The notes under the pieces were generated by a model that did no database searches, was not told the DNA's origin, and saw only the letters and a list, made by a program, of their open reading frames with translations. Positions 23,501-36,835 of a DNA stretch of 64,000 nucleotides are shown piece by piece (the first letter of the stretch is position 1; every line of letters begins with the position of its first letter). This DNA comes from Lycocorax pyrrhopterus obiensis (taxonomy: Eukaryota; Chordata; Aves; Passeriformes; Paradisaeidae), in assembly GCA_014706295.1 (NCBI GenBank), contig JACSVZ010000014.1, positions 72,196,186 through 72,260,185 of the forward strand, written 5' to 3'. A program made the position numbers and the translations under genes.

Positions 23501-24190
23501 GAATCATCTCTAAAGATTACTCTGCTTTTGAAGATAATTCTCAAATTACTGACTGTTATAATGGAAAAAAGGGTACTTTTTCACTTCAATTCTTAGAGTA
23601 TTTAACTTTGTCCTGTGCCAGACTTTTGATTTTTTTCCTTGAAATTCTAAATTCAGAATTAATTTCCTATGAGTTTCCTAATCCTTTCACTAAGAACATT
23701 ATACTAAAATATATTCTGCTCAAAAGATGCTATTAAAACCATTCTGTTAAAAAAAGAAAAAAAAAAAGAAAAAAATCCCAGAAAACACACAAAGGAGAGC
23801 TGCCTCACAAATATTCAGGGAAAAGGTTGTTCTGGTAGGTGTGTGATTACATACACTATGTTATTCCTATTATCATGAAATAGTTGTGAATCAAAGCAAA
23901 ATGCAGCCTTTTAAAATTGCTGAAAATCATAGGGCCGTAGCTACTGCCATCCTGCATATTTAACTTCCACTAGAAAGTAATTCACTTCCACTCAGAAGTA
24001 ATTCACGACCAAATTATTTTTTTCCTGCACCTTTGGGTCATGATTAGATCAATTATCTACAGGGGGAAAAAAAATAAGTAGAAATGCAGCCTGCTGTTAA
24101 AGTGCAAAGATGCATTTTAGAAGCAGTGCTATGCTTGTACATTCAGTACCAAAATAATGGAGATATTGTGTAGGGAAATGTCACTATTGC
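20531..24190. other. AT-rich non-coding stretch
   Basis: Unique DNA with several A or T runs (20920-20929, 22275-22287, 23070-23081, 23748-23776) and a 21-base imperfect duplication at 23963-24004. The GC-richer part at 21.65-22.6 kb has no transposon or coding signature that I recognise. Confidence 0.5.
23963..24004 (+). repeat. Imperfect 21-base tandem duplication
   Basis: Two head-to-tail copies of ACTTCCACTnnnAAGTAATTC differ at three adjacent bases, or by one insertion and one deletion. It is an isolated duplication, not an array. Confidence 0.75.
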
Positions 24191-24199
24191 CCAGATTTG

Positions 24200-24480
24200 T
24201 GTTTTATTGTCACTTAGAAGGCTGTGTTACCATGGCTATGTGCCTGGCTAAATCACCAGCAAACAGAAATGATGCTTTAAGTTTATCTGAAGGGTGAGAG
24301 AAAAGAGCCGCCTGTAAACTTTTAGGATGGGAAAATGGAAAAATAGATTTCATATTAATGTGTCGTAGCTCATTTTTCGAAGGCATCAAAACACTCTGTG
24401 CTGTGGTTTATTGGTTGCAGTAAGCTGTAAAGCATTATTTATAAGGCAGCTTTTATTTATAATTGACTAGAAAACAATAT
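24200..24480. promoter_or_regulatory. Candidate conserved element with an X-box-like site
   Basis: It contains GTTACCATGGCTAT at 24226-24239. The left half fits the RFX X-box half-site GTNRCC and the right half is imperfect. Further on are TGTGGTTTATTGG and AT-rich homeodomain-type words without repeats. I infer a possible enhancer from motif content. Confidence 0.2.
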
Positions 24481-26900
24481 ATTTCAGGCAAAACTGAGGG
24501 ATGACAAAGTAAAATAGTAGCTGGAGGCGGGGAGGGTTAAGCTACCCCGTCCAAAACAGGGCTCAGTACAGAGATTTTATTCATAAATGATGGTGCAGTG
24601 TCCTCATGGCAACTTTCTGATGTAGTAGTTCTGTCAACCCAGCAAGAAGGAAGGGTTAGACGGGGTGAAATGTGTGTGAGAGTGGGTTTATAGCCTTGAG
24701 GTGGAGGCAGCTGCAGGATCCAGCTCCTCTGAGGTGTTTCATGTTCAGCATGCACAAGGCTCTTCAGGGAAGGAGCCTGACAACACAGTGCTCCTCAAAA
24801 GCAGATAAATCTATCATTAACTCGTAAGACTCTATTTATTAGGCAATTCTCACCCTTCCCCAGCCAATGCTTCTCCTGATAATTCACTGGCTGTTCCCAG
24901 TGCAGACCAAAAAATGAGCTTTTCATTTTACACCACCTGGAAGGTTTAAACTGAAAATATCTATTGTAGCTTGTGATTTTATCATAGGAAAGCAACATTA
25001 AGATTATTTCATCTGCTTCACCAACATCTTGATGCCATGCCTGCTCATCACTTGCCCGATCTTCAGGCATGTTTATCAATACATAGCATATCATTAAACA
25101 CAGCTAGAAAGGAACACTTGAGAGAGGTCTGCTCTGCCTCTGGAGATAAAGCACAACGTTCAGATCTATTCCCATTAAAAGTGTTTTTCTTTCTATTGAT
25201 GTTAATTGGTCAGATTGTACTGAAGGAGTCGTGATTGGTAAAACTTTGTCACTTTTTCTTTCCTTCTAATATTTGTGGTGTGTCCTGGCTTTATTTCCAC
25301 CTGTTTAATACAACATTATATGGATTCAATTGCAGTCGTATTTTACCACCTCAAAGCCAAGTTTTCTAACCTTTCAAATGCAATCTGTACAATCATAACT
25401 TTATTTTGATGTTATCTTAATCCATCTGAAGATTAGCTTGGGTCTGTGGAGGTTTATGTCAGCAGATTCTACCCTCCCACCAGTTCAAATTAAGATTAAT
25501 TTGTTGAATTTGATAAAATTTTACTGGTACAAAAGTGAGACCCAATACTTACTAATGGTTCCCTCATGTGAAAAGAGAATTGAAGAATCGTAGTACTGGT
25601 ATTATGTTTCTTCAGACACTCGGTGGAAATCTCTTCTAACGAGGAATGAGACGATTATTCAGGCCAAAAAATTGAGAGTTTCGTCCTAATTAATAACAAC
25701 AGGTCAACAACTAGTTACATAGAGCAACAACTAATAATGAGATCTACACAATCTGAGGCCTAATCCCCTGAAGGGTTGTTCCCTGTAATCACTTTCTTTT
25801 TCTTGGATGATAATAAATTTAATTGAAAAAATCATCCTTTCTGTCCATTTGTAAACTTTAGCCATTTTAGTGAAAATTTTCAGCATTTCCGTGACTGAAG
25901 TATGTGCACTGAAACTGAATAGAGAGATCTGAAGGAGATCTTGGTAATTCATCACCAGAACTCATTCCTTATTTCATTATTTCATTAATTGCAGATGACC
26001 AATGTTTAGTAAAGACATAGACCCTTGATAGACAAATTCTCTTGCAATCCAAATTTAGAGCCAGTTAGTCTAAGATATACATTTTTTAATATGTTTTCCC
26101 TTCTGCAGAGTTATGGGAATACATTAGGGAGCTTAAAATGTCACGGACATGTAGTTCCCATATGAACATAGCAGCCTCCTGACAGAGTTGAGTCAAAAAA
26201 TATTTTTAAAAAAAGGCAAAGCCCAAGAAAACTAAAAAACACAAACTAAGAGGAAAACCACAACAGGGATTCTTCAAGGATTTAGTGAGAGTACAGAAAA
26301 CTTTGAGGAAATGAGAACAGAATAAATTTTTGAAGCGCTTGGCTATCAAAAACCTGTAGGCATGAGAACATGGATGATATTTTTTTTATGGTAGGGAATT
26401 TGAGCACAATTAAGCCTGCTCCGAGGAAAAACAGCATCCCATCCATTGCTTGTCAGACTTGATGAGCAGATATTGTTAAAATACCAGTATTTCCCTGAAA
26501 TCCTATGCCATTATTCTTAGTGCCTGCCCTAAGTCCTCTTTACACGTACAATAAATACAATCCTACAATGTGCCATATTCAGAAACTACGGCTGAACTAC
26601 AGAAGCTGGGGCTGTTCCACTTTGTGGCTGTTAGTGCAACTGAATCAGCATTTTTGCACATTTTCTGCATGTAATCCCTCCAGCTACTTCATCTCACAGC
26701 TGCAGTATTTAATTTACACCTCTTTGCAGGGATGCACGCTGCAAGGCACTGGGCACTTAATGCTTGTAATGAGAAAGCACAGAAATAAAATATTCCTTGC
26801 CTCAAAAAGCTTGCACTCAAAATGTCTGGCAACAGGCTGGATTGAAAAAAAACCCAGTGGGGAGTATGAAATGAAGGATAAAAATGGCAGTTAAGAGGTT
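24481..26900. other. AT-rich non-coding stretch, nothing recognised
   Basis: No repeat array, transposon end or gene recognised. The plus frame of 129 codons at 26505-26894 has no recognisable domain. Confidence 0.5.
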
Positions 26901-26931
26901 ATGATGAAATAAGTGTTGTGGAAGGAGCCAG

Positions 26932-26953
26932 AACACAATTCATGAATTGTGTT
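26932..26953. repeat. 22-base perfect palindrome
   Basis: AACACAATT, CATG, AATTGTGTT reads identically on both strands over 22 bases with no central spacer. It is not part of a simple TA repeat, so it stands out from the other self-complementary runs in the window. Confidence 0.95.
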
Positions 26954-26959
26954 GATTTT

Positions 26960-29900
26960 TGTCAGAATCACAGATGTAATTTCAACACATCAGTGTTAAA
27001 ATATATATTTTTTCCATGAGTGCATTCAGTGTTTGATGATGATTTGGCCAGCACCAGGGCAGGAGAAAACGACTCTCATTGTGTAATAAAACAATCCAGA
27101 AAATAATATATACATTATAATGGACGAACTGGCATCCAATGCAAAGAAATACTCTGACAAATCTTCCACCCTGAAGTAAAATAATTCCAGTGCTGCATTA
27201 CTTCTCCTTTTTGCATTAATTCTGACACTGTGACTGTTTCTTACTGCTGTAAATGCATGTTTTTCATCATAAACAATTTTCCTTTCCAAGTGGTGTACTC
27301 AAGAGGGGAGAAAAAAAGAAAATATTGAAGTAGAGGAAAGCAATGTTGGAGAAGATAATTGTTAGATAGTATGATATACCTAACCCTGTGGTTATGGTGA
27401 AGAGAAGGATGAGACTGATGTTTAAGGTAAAGTTAGATTGAGATTAAGTTAGTTTATTTTCATGGCTGTTGTGAAAATAGATGCCAGAAAATGTGTCCTT
27501 CATGATTTTAGCAGCTGGATTTCATGTTTCAGCTGAGAATTGCCTTTGTATGTAACATCACGAAATTGCTGGTCCACAATGAGAGCCGTGGCTTCATCCC
27601 CTAATCTGTTTGCTTCAAAAGATGTTTTAAGAGTGCAGCCTTGAATGTATGGGGGGAAAAAAATTAAAAAATAAAATTAAAAATAAGAAAGGGGTGATTG
27701 CTCCAGCCAGAAAGCTAGGACAATTCTCCATTCTTGCACATTCAAGAGTGATGGCATCACCATAAATCTACTTGTACATACTTACTAGAAACTTCATTAT
27801 TTGTGGAGAGACTGCTGTTATCGATTTGCATTTCATGCAGTTTTTACTTTACTCTTTTCACCTGTGGCCAGTGTCTGCAGTCACCCTCACTGAAGTATCT
27901 TCACAGAGGAGGGATGGTTTTGACAATGGTTTCTTTGCAGTCCAAGGCTTGTTTTCCAGTTCACTTAAGTGCAACTGAGTACTACATTTTGCAGTAACTT
28001 TTCCCTGACTGGTAAGATTATTTAAAGGCCAAAATCCATAAAGCATTGATTACAAAACTGACACAAATGGGAGTGCTGCTGTGCTTAAGTTAAGCATGTG
28101 TGCAAGCACTTTGACAGATTGTGTTCTGATCAAGAAAACAGTGGAAAGCACCATCTGTTCAGTGGCATTTCACGAGACAGTGACAAAGTTCTGAAGTCTA
28201 ATCTTTGGTGCAGATGAAGAAGAGATTTGTCTGGAGCAACAAGCTATCATAAAATTAATTTACCAACAGAAGCTAGCAATTCCTCCACAGTCCCACACTC
28301 TCGTGCTTCCTAGCATTCATTTTGCAGATTATAAGAAAAATAAATTGCAATGCATCCCCGCTGGAGGCATGAGGCTCAGTGAGGGTAAGAAAGAAGTGTC
28401 ATTTTGGTTTTCTGTGGTAATAGTGGTGGAGGAAATCACATGTCTCATAAAATGACTAATTTACAAGAGCCAGCTCCAATCATTATTACTCTGTCTAGAG
28501 TGAGACTGGCATGACTGCAGGTTGCTGATTTTTCTGCTTAGTCAACCTTGTTTCTGAGAAACATCCATCCCTCAAGTAATCAGGTTATCCTAGGGATGAA
28601 ATCTTCTGTAAAATTTAAATGATTGAGAGTTGAAAATATCTAGGTATACATCCACATGCTGCCAGACATGGTTGTGGAGCAAAATTAAATGATTAAAAGG
28701 ACCAGATCAGATTGACAAGGTTTTTTTTAAAAAAACCCCAATGCTTGAAACTGAAAAATTATTATGTGATCTTATCCCACTCTCATCATGCATGAAGAAA
28801 GGAAAAACAGTGAACAGTAAATCCTATGTGGTGGTCAGATGAAAAATATGCCATGTCAATAGGGATTGATTGGCACACTCAGGTTTAAGCCCCTATTTTT
28901 TTGCTTAGCCTCTGGCCCATAGGCTTCATGTTTTAGCAAAAATGAAAAGTTTCGGTGGCCACAGAAGCAGAAATGTACCAGCTGGGACTTGGCAGAGGGT
29001 TCTTTCCTGTGACTCACTGTATGGCAGCAGGTGACAAATGTAGAGTGGAAAGGAGGTGAAAGAGTGGTTTTTTCTGGCATTTCTAACCAACCAGGGTCGC
29101 TCATAAGCTTTGATTCATCCAAGGGGCCAGCATAATTTATCACCAATACAGTGAGCTATGCACTGGAGTGTACAGCACTTTACGACACATCATTCCTTGC
29201 CTTGATGCTCTCAGTACCATGCCCTGAGCTGGGGTGATTCTCCTGTTTCCATACATGCTTGGTCATGAAAGAGAGAGCTTGCATTTAACAGGTCATCTGG
29301 CGTGATTGAGATCCAGATTGGATGACAGTCCTAAAATGAGTGGGATTGTTCACTCCTTGCAGTGAGCCCTTCTGATTTCTTGCTCAGGTGACACCAGTGA
29401 GCCCTTCCCTTCTTCCATTTGTGATGCAAGGGTTGTCTCCACGACTGTGGCTTCAGTGGCTGCGAGCTGGGACACCCTTGCTGAAGTCAGTGATGGCAGG
29501 ATTTACCACACTGAGCAATTCGTTTTCAGTCTTAAGCGAGGGATAAGATTTTGGAATGCAGATTGCCACAAGTCACGGAAGCAAGGCTCAACCTTCTCCC
29601 GTTCTGCTCCAAAATTTAAGGCAGCCCTGCTGAACCCCATCTGAGGATCCTCTCAGACTATTAATATGCCCTTGTTTCCTTACATTTGTCCACCTAATGA
29701 GCACTGTTAACCTGCAGTGGTACGAAAATAACCCGCACAGCATCTCCATTGGCTGGCCTGGGGGTGATCCCTCACGAACAGTACAGCAGCAGCCAGCTCA
29801 CCCAAAACCAGGCAAAACGAAGGAAAGTTATGATTAAAACATCTCTGCTAGATGATGCACCTCACTGGCAATTATGACAGCAGATCTTTGGCATTTATAA

Positions 29901-31338
29901 GCTGGGAAAATGCCTGTATTCAGTGAAGCTCTGTCCCCACTGACTCTGTTATTACAGATTTGTTACACTTCACTGAGAGAACAAAGTGTCAGGATAGCAC
30001 CACTTAAGGCCAATTATTTTGCAGCAGCGCTGATTTAATGGTTCCCAGATTCCCACATATTTCATGTTCTGCTGCTGAGGCCGGATTTCAGGAATTTGGG
30101 GCGGGGGTGCTCACAGCAGCCTCGTTAAGTGAGGACAGATTCTCTTTAATTGAACTGTGCACTCCTGAACTACAACCTCGTGTTCTTGCCTCGCCCACTT
30201 CAGCTACAGAGGTCAAACAGTTTCTCCATCATTGCTCAGAGTGCTGCCACTAGATTTTCCAACCAGCTGAAAGTCAAGGATATTTGAAGAGAGTGCCCAG
30301 CTCATCACATATCTGTCAGTAACAAAAGAGTGACTAAATCGAACCAAATTGAAATTAAAAAGCTTTTTTAGGTTATCAGCTATTTTCTAGCCTGACCAGC
30401 ATCATTATGTCTCACCAGCTGTAAGCCTCAGCTGCTTCAAAAGTGCTGCAAAATCTATGCACACCAAAAAAAAGATATTAAAAAAAAATAGTGTTTCTCT
30501 CCCCATCTGTATATCTCTAAACCAATGGAGAAGGTGAGAACTTTGAATATCACCCTTTGGTACTTCTGGTTTTCTAAATCACAAGCATAATTCAAAATCT
30601 CCTAAGATTTTAGCTAATATTGTACACTCCCACGTTTCTATTTCAAAAATATTAATGTCACTGTCTTCATTTTACAAAGTACCAGTGTTTTCCCTGCATT
30701 AATTTACCCCCCTGACCCAAATATCTCAAATATACTATCCCAGAATAACCCCACAGATTATATTATAATGATGGAGAGTCTTTTTTGCTGGGTATTACTG
30801 GCAGTGGTTATTCAGTGACAATTTTATCTTCCCCATAACAAAAATAAATTTCCTCATATTCATATTTTTTTGCTATACCATCCTAAAAGTAGCAATATGT
30901 TTACAGAAGTTTAGTGATCTCATGCAGAATGATGGTATCATCTTCTTATATAAAGATTTAATGTCAGTAAACAGTTGGAAATAATTATCTATAAGAATTC
31001 AGTAATTTAAAATTTTATGGATAAGTTAAAGCCTGCATATGTGACAGTGGGAGTGAAATATCTTCATCTTTTTATGCAGTCTCAGGTAGGAAACTAAAAT
31101 AATGAATTATTACTAACCTTCAAGTCATATCAGTGCTAAAGTCGATGTATTTAATAAATGTGTTTTATCATCAGTCAAATCTGAAAAAAACACAGGGTTT
31201 TTGCTACTTTCACTCCTGTATAAGGAGGATATAACATTAATTATGTTAGTGATGTGCATTAAAATCTCACTAATTATCGACACAGCTGTATATTTTTAAA
31301 CAGAAGACACTTTTTTCCATTCATTGTGGCAGAATGTA
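26960..31338. other. AT-rich non-coding stretch
   Basis: Unique DNA. The 28.2-28.55 kb and 29.65-30.03 kb parts have the clean, repeat-free texture of conserved non-coding DNA, but nothing specific supports a call. No gene or transposon recognised. Confidence 0.5.
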
Positions 31339-31383
31339 AGAAGAAAAAAAAAAAAAAAAAAACAAAACCCCCCCAAAAAACAT
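31339..31383. repeat. Poly(A) run grading into A/C-rich tract
   Basis: A run of A beginning at 31344 gives way to AAAACCCCCCC and AAAAAAC. It is the smallest member of the A/C tract group in this window. Confidence 0.8.
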
Positions 31384-31799
31384 GACAAACCTTCATTTTA
31401 TACAGAAGGTACAAGAATAATCCCTTATTCAGGACAGAACCTCTGTGAGCTGAGACTAAACCTCCCTCAAAAGGACGAGGAACAGGTAAGAATGTCACCA
31501 AATATCACACACAGGAATGCACAGACCCTCTCCTTCCCCTTCAGCTGCCACTGGAATGGAATCAGAAGGGACCACTGCAGGATGCAGATTTTTGACAACG
31601 TGCTGTATTCTTTTCCAGCAGCTTTGCCCCATTTAACAAGATGCCAAAGGTGAGGAGGAGTTCATATGCTCTTCCCAGGCAGCATGGACTGTCATTAAGG
31701 GGTGACAAGAGAGATAGAGTTGTCAGAATAATTTTTAATATTGTGAAAATACGTGAAGCACAGCTTGCTTTATATGTGTACATTTCAGTTTGCCTTGGG

Positions 31800-32330
31800 C
31801 TCTTTATGGAAATACTCGCAAATCCTTCAGGCCTCGCAAATTATGTCATAAATTATTATCTGCCCAACAGCTTGCACTAAAAGTACAATATTCATTATTT
31901 ACCATTCATCTCCGGGTTAAAGTGTTATAATCTAGTCCTGGGGTGAAAAAAGTGTCACACAGGGTAGAAAATTTGCCGTTTACAGCTCCAGACAGCATAT
32001 GCTTGTAGTGAGCAATTTAAGGACAACCTGTAAGACCAAGTAGCAGTGTATTCTTCAGAGTGCTAAATAAATGCAGATTTAATAGACCCAAGACAGTTTA
32101 TTAAATGCTTCTCATATTTAATAGCATTATCAAAAGTTTTGTTTTAAGGTCATGAGTGACATTATGGGTAATTCATACTAATAGAGCAAGCTGGGTGCCC
32201 TAAGTAGAGACGTTGGTGTGTGGAGAGAGTTTCTCTCAGGTGCCCAATAATAAATAGCAATAACTCATCTATTGAAGAGGTGCCTACATTTATGACCTGA
32301 CACTGTTGCAGTATTCCAGAGTTTATTTAT
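31800..32330. promoter_or_regulatory. Candidate conserved non-coding element
   Basis: A repeat-free AT-rich block with many homeodomain or POU-like words, including TTATGTCATAAATTATTA near 31842 and ATATTTAATAGCATTATC near 32114. The texture suggests conserved regulatory DNA; there is no direct proof. Confidence 0.2.
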
Positions 32331-34154
32331 CCATGTTACCTCTTCAGAGAGGGAGTTGCTGTGATGTTCTTGCTAATGGAAGTGACTGTCAGGAATTCAG
32401 TAATTACCTCTGGCTCCTCTGTTAATATTGTGACACAGAAATGGTATACAAACACAGGTTTCAAATGTCACATTTATTTCAGACTTTTTTCAGTTTTCCA
32501 GTTTGGAAATGCAGGAAGTATATCTCCTACAGATTCAACAAAGAATCTTTTCCTCTTCAAAATTTATTGTATCCCATTTTTATCCCATAAGTTCAGCTTG
32601 TGAAGGAAAAAAGTGAACAAAGTCTCTTTACACAGGAAACTCTGCAACTTTATTAGTACATAGAGATACTTTCAATGAATTTTGATCTTTTTAAAAAAAA
32701 AATTATAGTTCTGTTGTGTCTGACTGAGACGGTGTTCACTTTCCCAAAATAAGACTAAACAATATTTTTGGCATGTATTGATAAAGTCAGCTCAGTGTTC
32801 CTAAATGTAGGGAAGAAAATAGGAAAAGTGTCAGAAGCTGCAGCCATGTGCTAACCATCTACAAAGCTACAAATGTATGAAAAATATGAAAAGCTAAATA
32901 TCTTAGGCATCACTCCCAGCAAGTGCTTTTGGTTGAAGTCACCCATAAGAACCACATTCTGTTGTCCCCAAAATTTGCTGAAATGATGCAATTACTGCTT
33001 TGTTGGCTTTATCATCTTGGTTTGGGGGTCAGCACCAAGTGTCTGCTGTAAGGTCCCTGCAGGAAATGAGCCCTCTGATCTTAAGCCAGAGGCATTTGGT
33101 AGGACATTTTTTGCCTTTCTTTGTCAGAGATGACTCCTGTATCAAGTTTCTCCTCAACACAAACCATGACTCCTCCTTCTATTCCTCCTTTCCAGGCATC
33201 ACAATCCTGTCATTTCTCTTTGAAAATGTGATTTGCATTTTTAACTTATTGGTGTTTATCTATTCCGGTAACCCCTTACAAAAACCCATTTCCATGTTGC
33301 AGACATTCCTAAATTTGTATTCCCAACCAGTTAAAATCATGTGATTCACCAGCTCACTTGAAGTTATCTACACCCAGTTCACACCCTTTGTTCAGAATTT
33401 AATCTAATGGAGACATTTCCAGTTCTTGGCAAGGAAAGGTTAGAGACAGCAAACAAAGTTTCTGCTAGACAGGGAAAATACAGTGCTGGTTCAGGACCAC
33501 TGCAGCATTATAGGAAAGAAGCCATTGTGAGGTTAAATATCTCCCCTGGAGGTCTGAAACTGGATTGCCTAAGAAAATGTTTTGAGAAAATATGGTAGAT
33601 GAGACACTGATACACCAAAAAGGAAGAAGTTATATTTCCTGTTGCTCTCATATGCCTTTTTTTTGACCTTTCTTCCTTAGCTAAAGCACAGGCCTATATC
33701 CTGTTGCTCATGGATCAGGGCTGACTGGCTGGTTATAAAGAAAAAGAGGGGTGTTATCATGCAGAATAAGTTCCCCAGAACATGAAACACCCATAATATT
33801 TTCCTTTTTCTTTCTCATGAGCCCCATAAACCTCTCACAAGGAACAGCAAGAACACAGGGTCACATGCACGAGCTTTAAGTATCTGTGGCTTTAAGTTCT
33901 CTACCTGTGGCAAGCATTGGCGATGAAAAAAATTTAGCATGAAGTAAATATTAATAAGCTGTTAGAATTATTATTGCAAATTAAGCACTTTATCAGGGAC
34001 ACACTTTAGCATATGGCTAAAAAAAAAGCTCTTAATGCTCAAACTTGTCTCAAAAAAAATTGATGTTTTTTTCATTAGCACAATATACTAACCTATTGAA
34101 TCCACAATAATGGTGTAGAGGAAAAGAGTTCTAATGAAAAGAAGGGCTTTAATA

Positions 34155-34200
34155 CATATATATATACGTGTATATATATATATATTTATATATGTCAATG
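34155..34200. repeat. Interrupted TA-rich microsatellite
   Basis: Alternating TA runs interrupted by ACGTG and TTTAT. It is shorter and less pure than the TA repeats at 35.6 and 55.2 kb. Confidence 0.75.
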
Positions 34201-34747
34201 TATATGAATTGATGTACGGATATTTACATGTATGTGTGGGTGTAAAATAAAGCACAAGACCGGCAAACTTTTCTGAAACACACACGTTCAATATTACTAT
34301 TATAAATATTCACCATTTTTAAGAACTAATCTGCTATCTGATTTCCTTAAAGAGGTGTAAAATGAGTGATACCATTCTTCTGGATTGAAATTATCACTTC
34401 TGCGTGAGACTCCAGACATATTGCTGAGATACGGGCATAATTCCAGAGTGTTTTTTTAAATAAACCACCCTCATTTCCACCAGCTCTCTGAGGTTTCATC
34501 TTAAGAACAACAACTTTTTCTGATAACTATGTAAATTAAGATAAAGAATCAATTTCCGTATTTAGAGCACAAAATTTCTCTGAACATGCTCCTGAACATG
34601 AACAAAGAAACCTGCACCTTTGGGTAGTTCCCCACAGATCTGGAAGCCTCATTTTCTCAGGGTTTTTTCAAGGAGGTGATTGCACAGCTGACATAGAAGG
34701 GAATAGAAAAAATACATTGTATTTATGAAGATACATTATTTTTATTA

Positions 34748-34965
34748 CAGAATGGTTTGGGTTGGTAAATATCATCTTATTCCAAGCCCTGCCATGGGCA
34801 GGGACACCTTCCACTGTCCCAGGCTGCTCCAAGCCCCAATGTCCAGCCTGGCCTTGGACACTGCCAGGGATCCAGGGGCAGCCACAGCTGCTCTGGGCAC
34901 CCTGTGCCAGGGCCTCCCCACCCTCCCAGGGAACAATTCCTTCCCAATATCCCAGCCCTGACTCT
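34748..34965 (-). mobile_element. CR1 LINE 3' fragment, young subfamily, minus orientation
   Basis: The left end, CAGAATGGTTTGGGTTGG, is the reverse complement of a CR1 3' terminus (CCAACCCAAACCATTCTG), so the 3' end is at 34748. The body is nearly identical to the 13.4-kb copy and to the reverse complement of the copies at 52 and 62 kb. The element is 5'-truncated at about 34965 after the GGAACAATTCCTTCCCAATA segment. Open frames on both strands here belong to the GC-rich element. Confidence 0.9.
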
Positions 34966-35594
34966 CAAGGACACTCCTAAACTCTGGTCCCACAGTCTTC
35001 CTTTGTCATTTTTACAGCTCAGTGCTAAGAGATGGAATTATTGGGTAATTTAAAATCCCCTCAGATAAAGGCACTTGACTGAGAAAATTTTACTAAAGGT
35101 AGATCAGGGTATTTCACACAATAAAGTGTAATTTCAGAAATAATACCCAGGTGGCCTAAGTTATTCCACCCTGTCCTTTCTGTGGGTTAAGCATGGTTCA
35201 GCAGGTCACGACTCTTTTTTACCAAATGGAGCGAAAATCAATTAGGAGTTGGATTTTACCAAATATGAGCAAGATGAAAACGCAAAATGTCGGGGAAGAC
35301 TGGAGGAAAGCTGCTTGCTGGAGGAGGGCAAGGCCAGCAAGGCTTCAAGGAGACTGGTGCCTTTTTGCTAATGTGTAATTTTGTTGGATGGGAAGGGGGA
35401 GGTTGAAGGAGGATTTTTCCTTTAAGTGGTCACTCTACCTCGTTAATTAGCAGTCTTTGAATCTGTAGATTTACTGCCATATTTGTCTATATCTTCTTTT
35501 TTTTTAATATTCTTTACTAATTTATAGTGTTTCATGTTATTTTTAGATCTATTGTATTTGTTTTATTTTGATACAACATTTGTGTTTTACATAC
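34966..35594. other. AT-rich spacer, nothing recognised
   Basis: Unique sequence between a CR1 copy and a TA repeat; no gene or element recognised. Confidence 0.5.
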
Positions 35595-35636
35595 ATATAT
35601 ATATATATATATGCATATAAATATACATATACAGAA

Positions 35637-35681
<45 letters not shown>
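35595..35681. repeat. Interrupted TA dinucleotide microsatellite
   Basis: A pure alternating AT run of 35 bases (35647-35681) is preceded by an 18-base run (35595-35612) and a mixed ATATACATAT zone. Long alternating TA can extrude as a cruciform. Confidence 0.95.
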
Positions 35682-35684
<3 letters not shown>

Positions 35685-35944
35685 TATAAATGAAATTATT
35701 TTCCCAGGAGGAGGACCTGGGTCTGCCAGGGGGCTGTCACCACTTCTCTACCTCAAAAGCCCTGTATGCCTGTCCTTGTCCCTTGAACTAGTCAGACCTC
35801 TTAAAAAGTCCTTCCCACTACAGAAACAGTCTTCAAATGTGAGTTCAAAGAACTTGGTGCACAAGAGAACTTAAAAAATGCCTTTGAGCGCATGGTAGCA
35901 TGGCAGTAGCTCAGCTACTTTTAAATTGACTGACTTATGGACAA

Positions 35945-36058
35945 GCAGGAGTAGCTGGTGGTCTAGTGGAAGGTGCCCCTGCCCCAGCAGGGGTTGGAAC
36001 CGGATGATTTTTAAGGTCACCTCAAACCCAAGCCATTCTCTGATTCTATGATTCAATG
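35945..36058 (+). mobile_element. CR1 LINE 3' terminal fragment, plus orientation
   Basis: It ends in three CR1 tail octamers, ATTCTCTG, ATTCTATG and ATTCAATG (36035-36058). They are preceded by GGTTGGAACCGGATGATTTTTAAGG-type sequence: the CR1 GGTTGGAAC..GATGATCTTTAAGG word, partly decayed. Only about 115 bases remain. Divergence from consensus suggests an older insertion. Confidence 0.85.
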
Positions 36059-36829
36059 ATGCCACAGAGTTCAGTGCTACCCTACAGTGATTATTCTTGA
36101 TAAAAATTAGATGCATGTATTTTCACACATCAGAACAATATTATCCCAGTATTTCCAATCTTCATATATTATTTTTTTAAGTAAAAATAAATAACATTAA
36201 GTTAATTTACGCAAGCAGTTGAACTCTGTTTGCTGCCTCCCTTGCTAAATATTCCTCCCCTGCTCCCCCACCCCAAAATTGCAAGAATGAGATTCAGGAA
36301 TCCATATTTCACGGCCATAAAATAAAGTTCGGTGGAAAGAAATTAAATTGCTGCTCAGCATACCTGTAAATAAGACTGCGTAGGAAATACAAAAGGCTTG
36401 CAAATTATAGTAAATTATATGTCAGGAAGTGTAGTCTTGATGCTCAGTGCTCTGGAATAACAACTACCTCTGTCTCTCCAGTTTTTCTCTCTGATCTCTG
36501 TTTCACAAGGTATAAAGTTTTCATCCTACTTCTTTTAGTCTATGATGAGTGACAAAGTGAATGCCAGTCTCCCAGAAATTTGGCCCACTGAGGGTTTTTT
36601 CTAGATAAATGTCAATATCTGACTGATTTAGACTGGAGTAGGACAACACAAGGTGTGTTACAAATTAATATATAGCCTCATCTGAAATTACACAGGAAAT
36701 GCAGATAATGGTATTTTCCAAGTGATACAATTAGAAATTACCATGATTACCTGTCAGGGAGGATACTTTCCTATGTACATGTGGGTGGGTTTTGTTTGCC
36801 TGTAGGAATTCGAAGGCTTTTTTTTTTTC
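36059..36829. other. AT-rich spacer, nothing recognised
   Basis: Unique sequence between two CR1 fragments. A T-run at about 36820-36830 directly precedes the next CR1 copy. Confidence 0.5.
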
Positions 36830-36835
36830 CTCAAG

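Larger units (their letters stand above)
31384..34747. other. AT-rich non-coding stretch
   Basis: Unique DNA containing a candidate conserved block (31.8-32.33 kb, listed separately) and a short TA-rich run at about 34155-34200. A donor-like ACAG|GTAAGA occurs at 31485/31486, with no clear exon upstream. The 114-codon frame at 33000-33344 has no recognisable domain. Confidence 0.5.
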
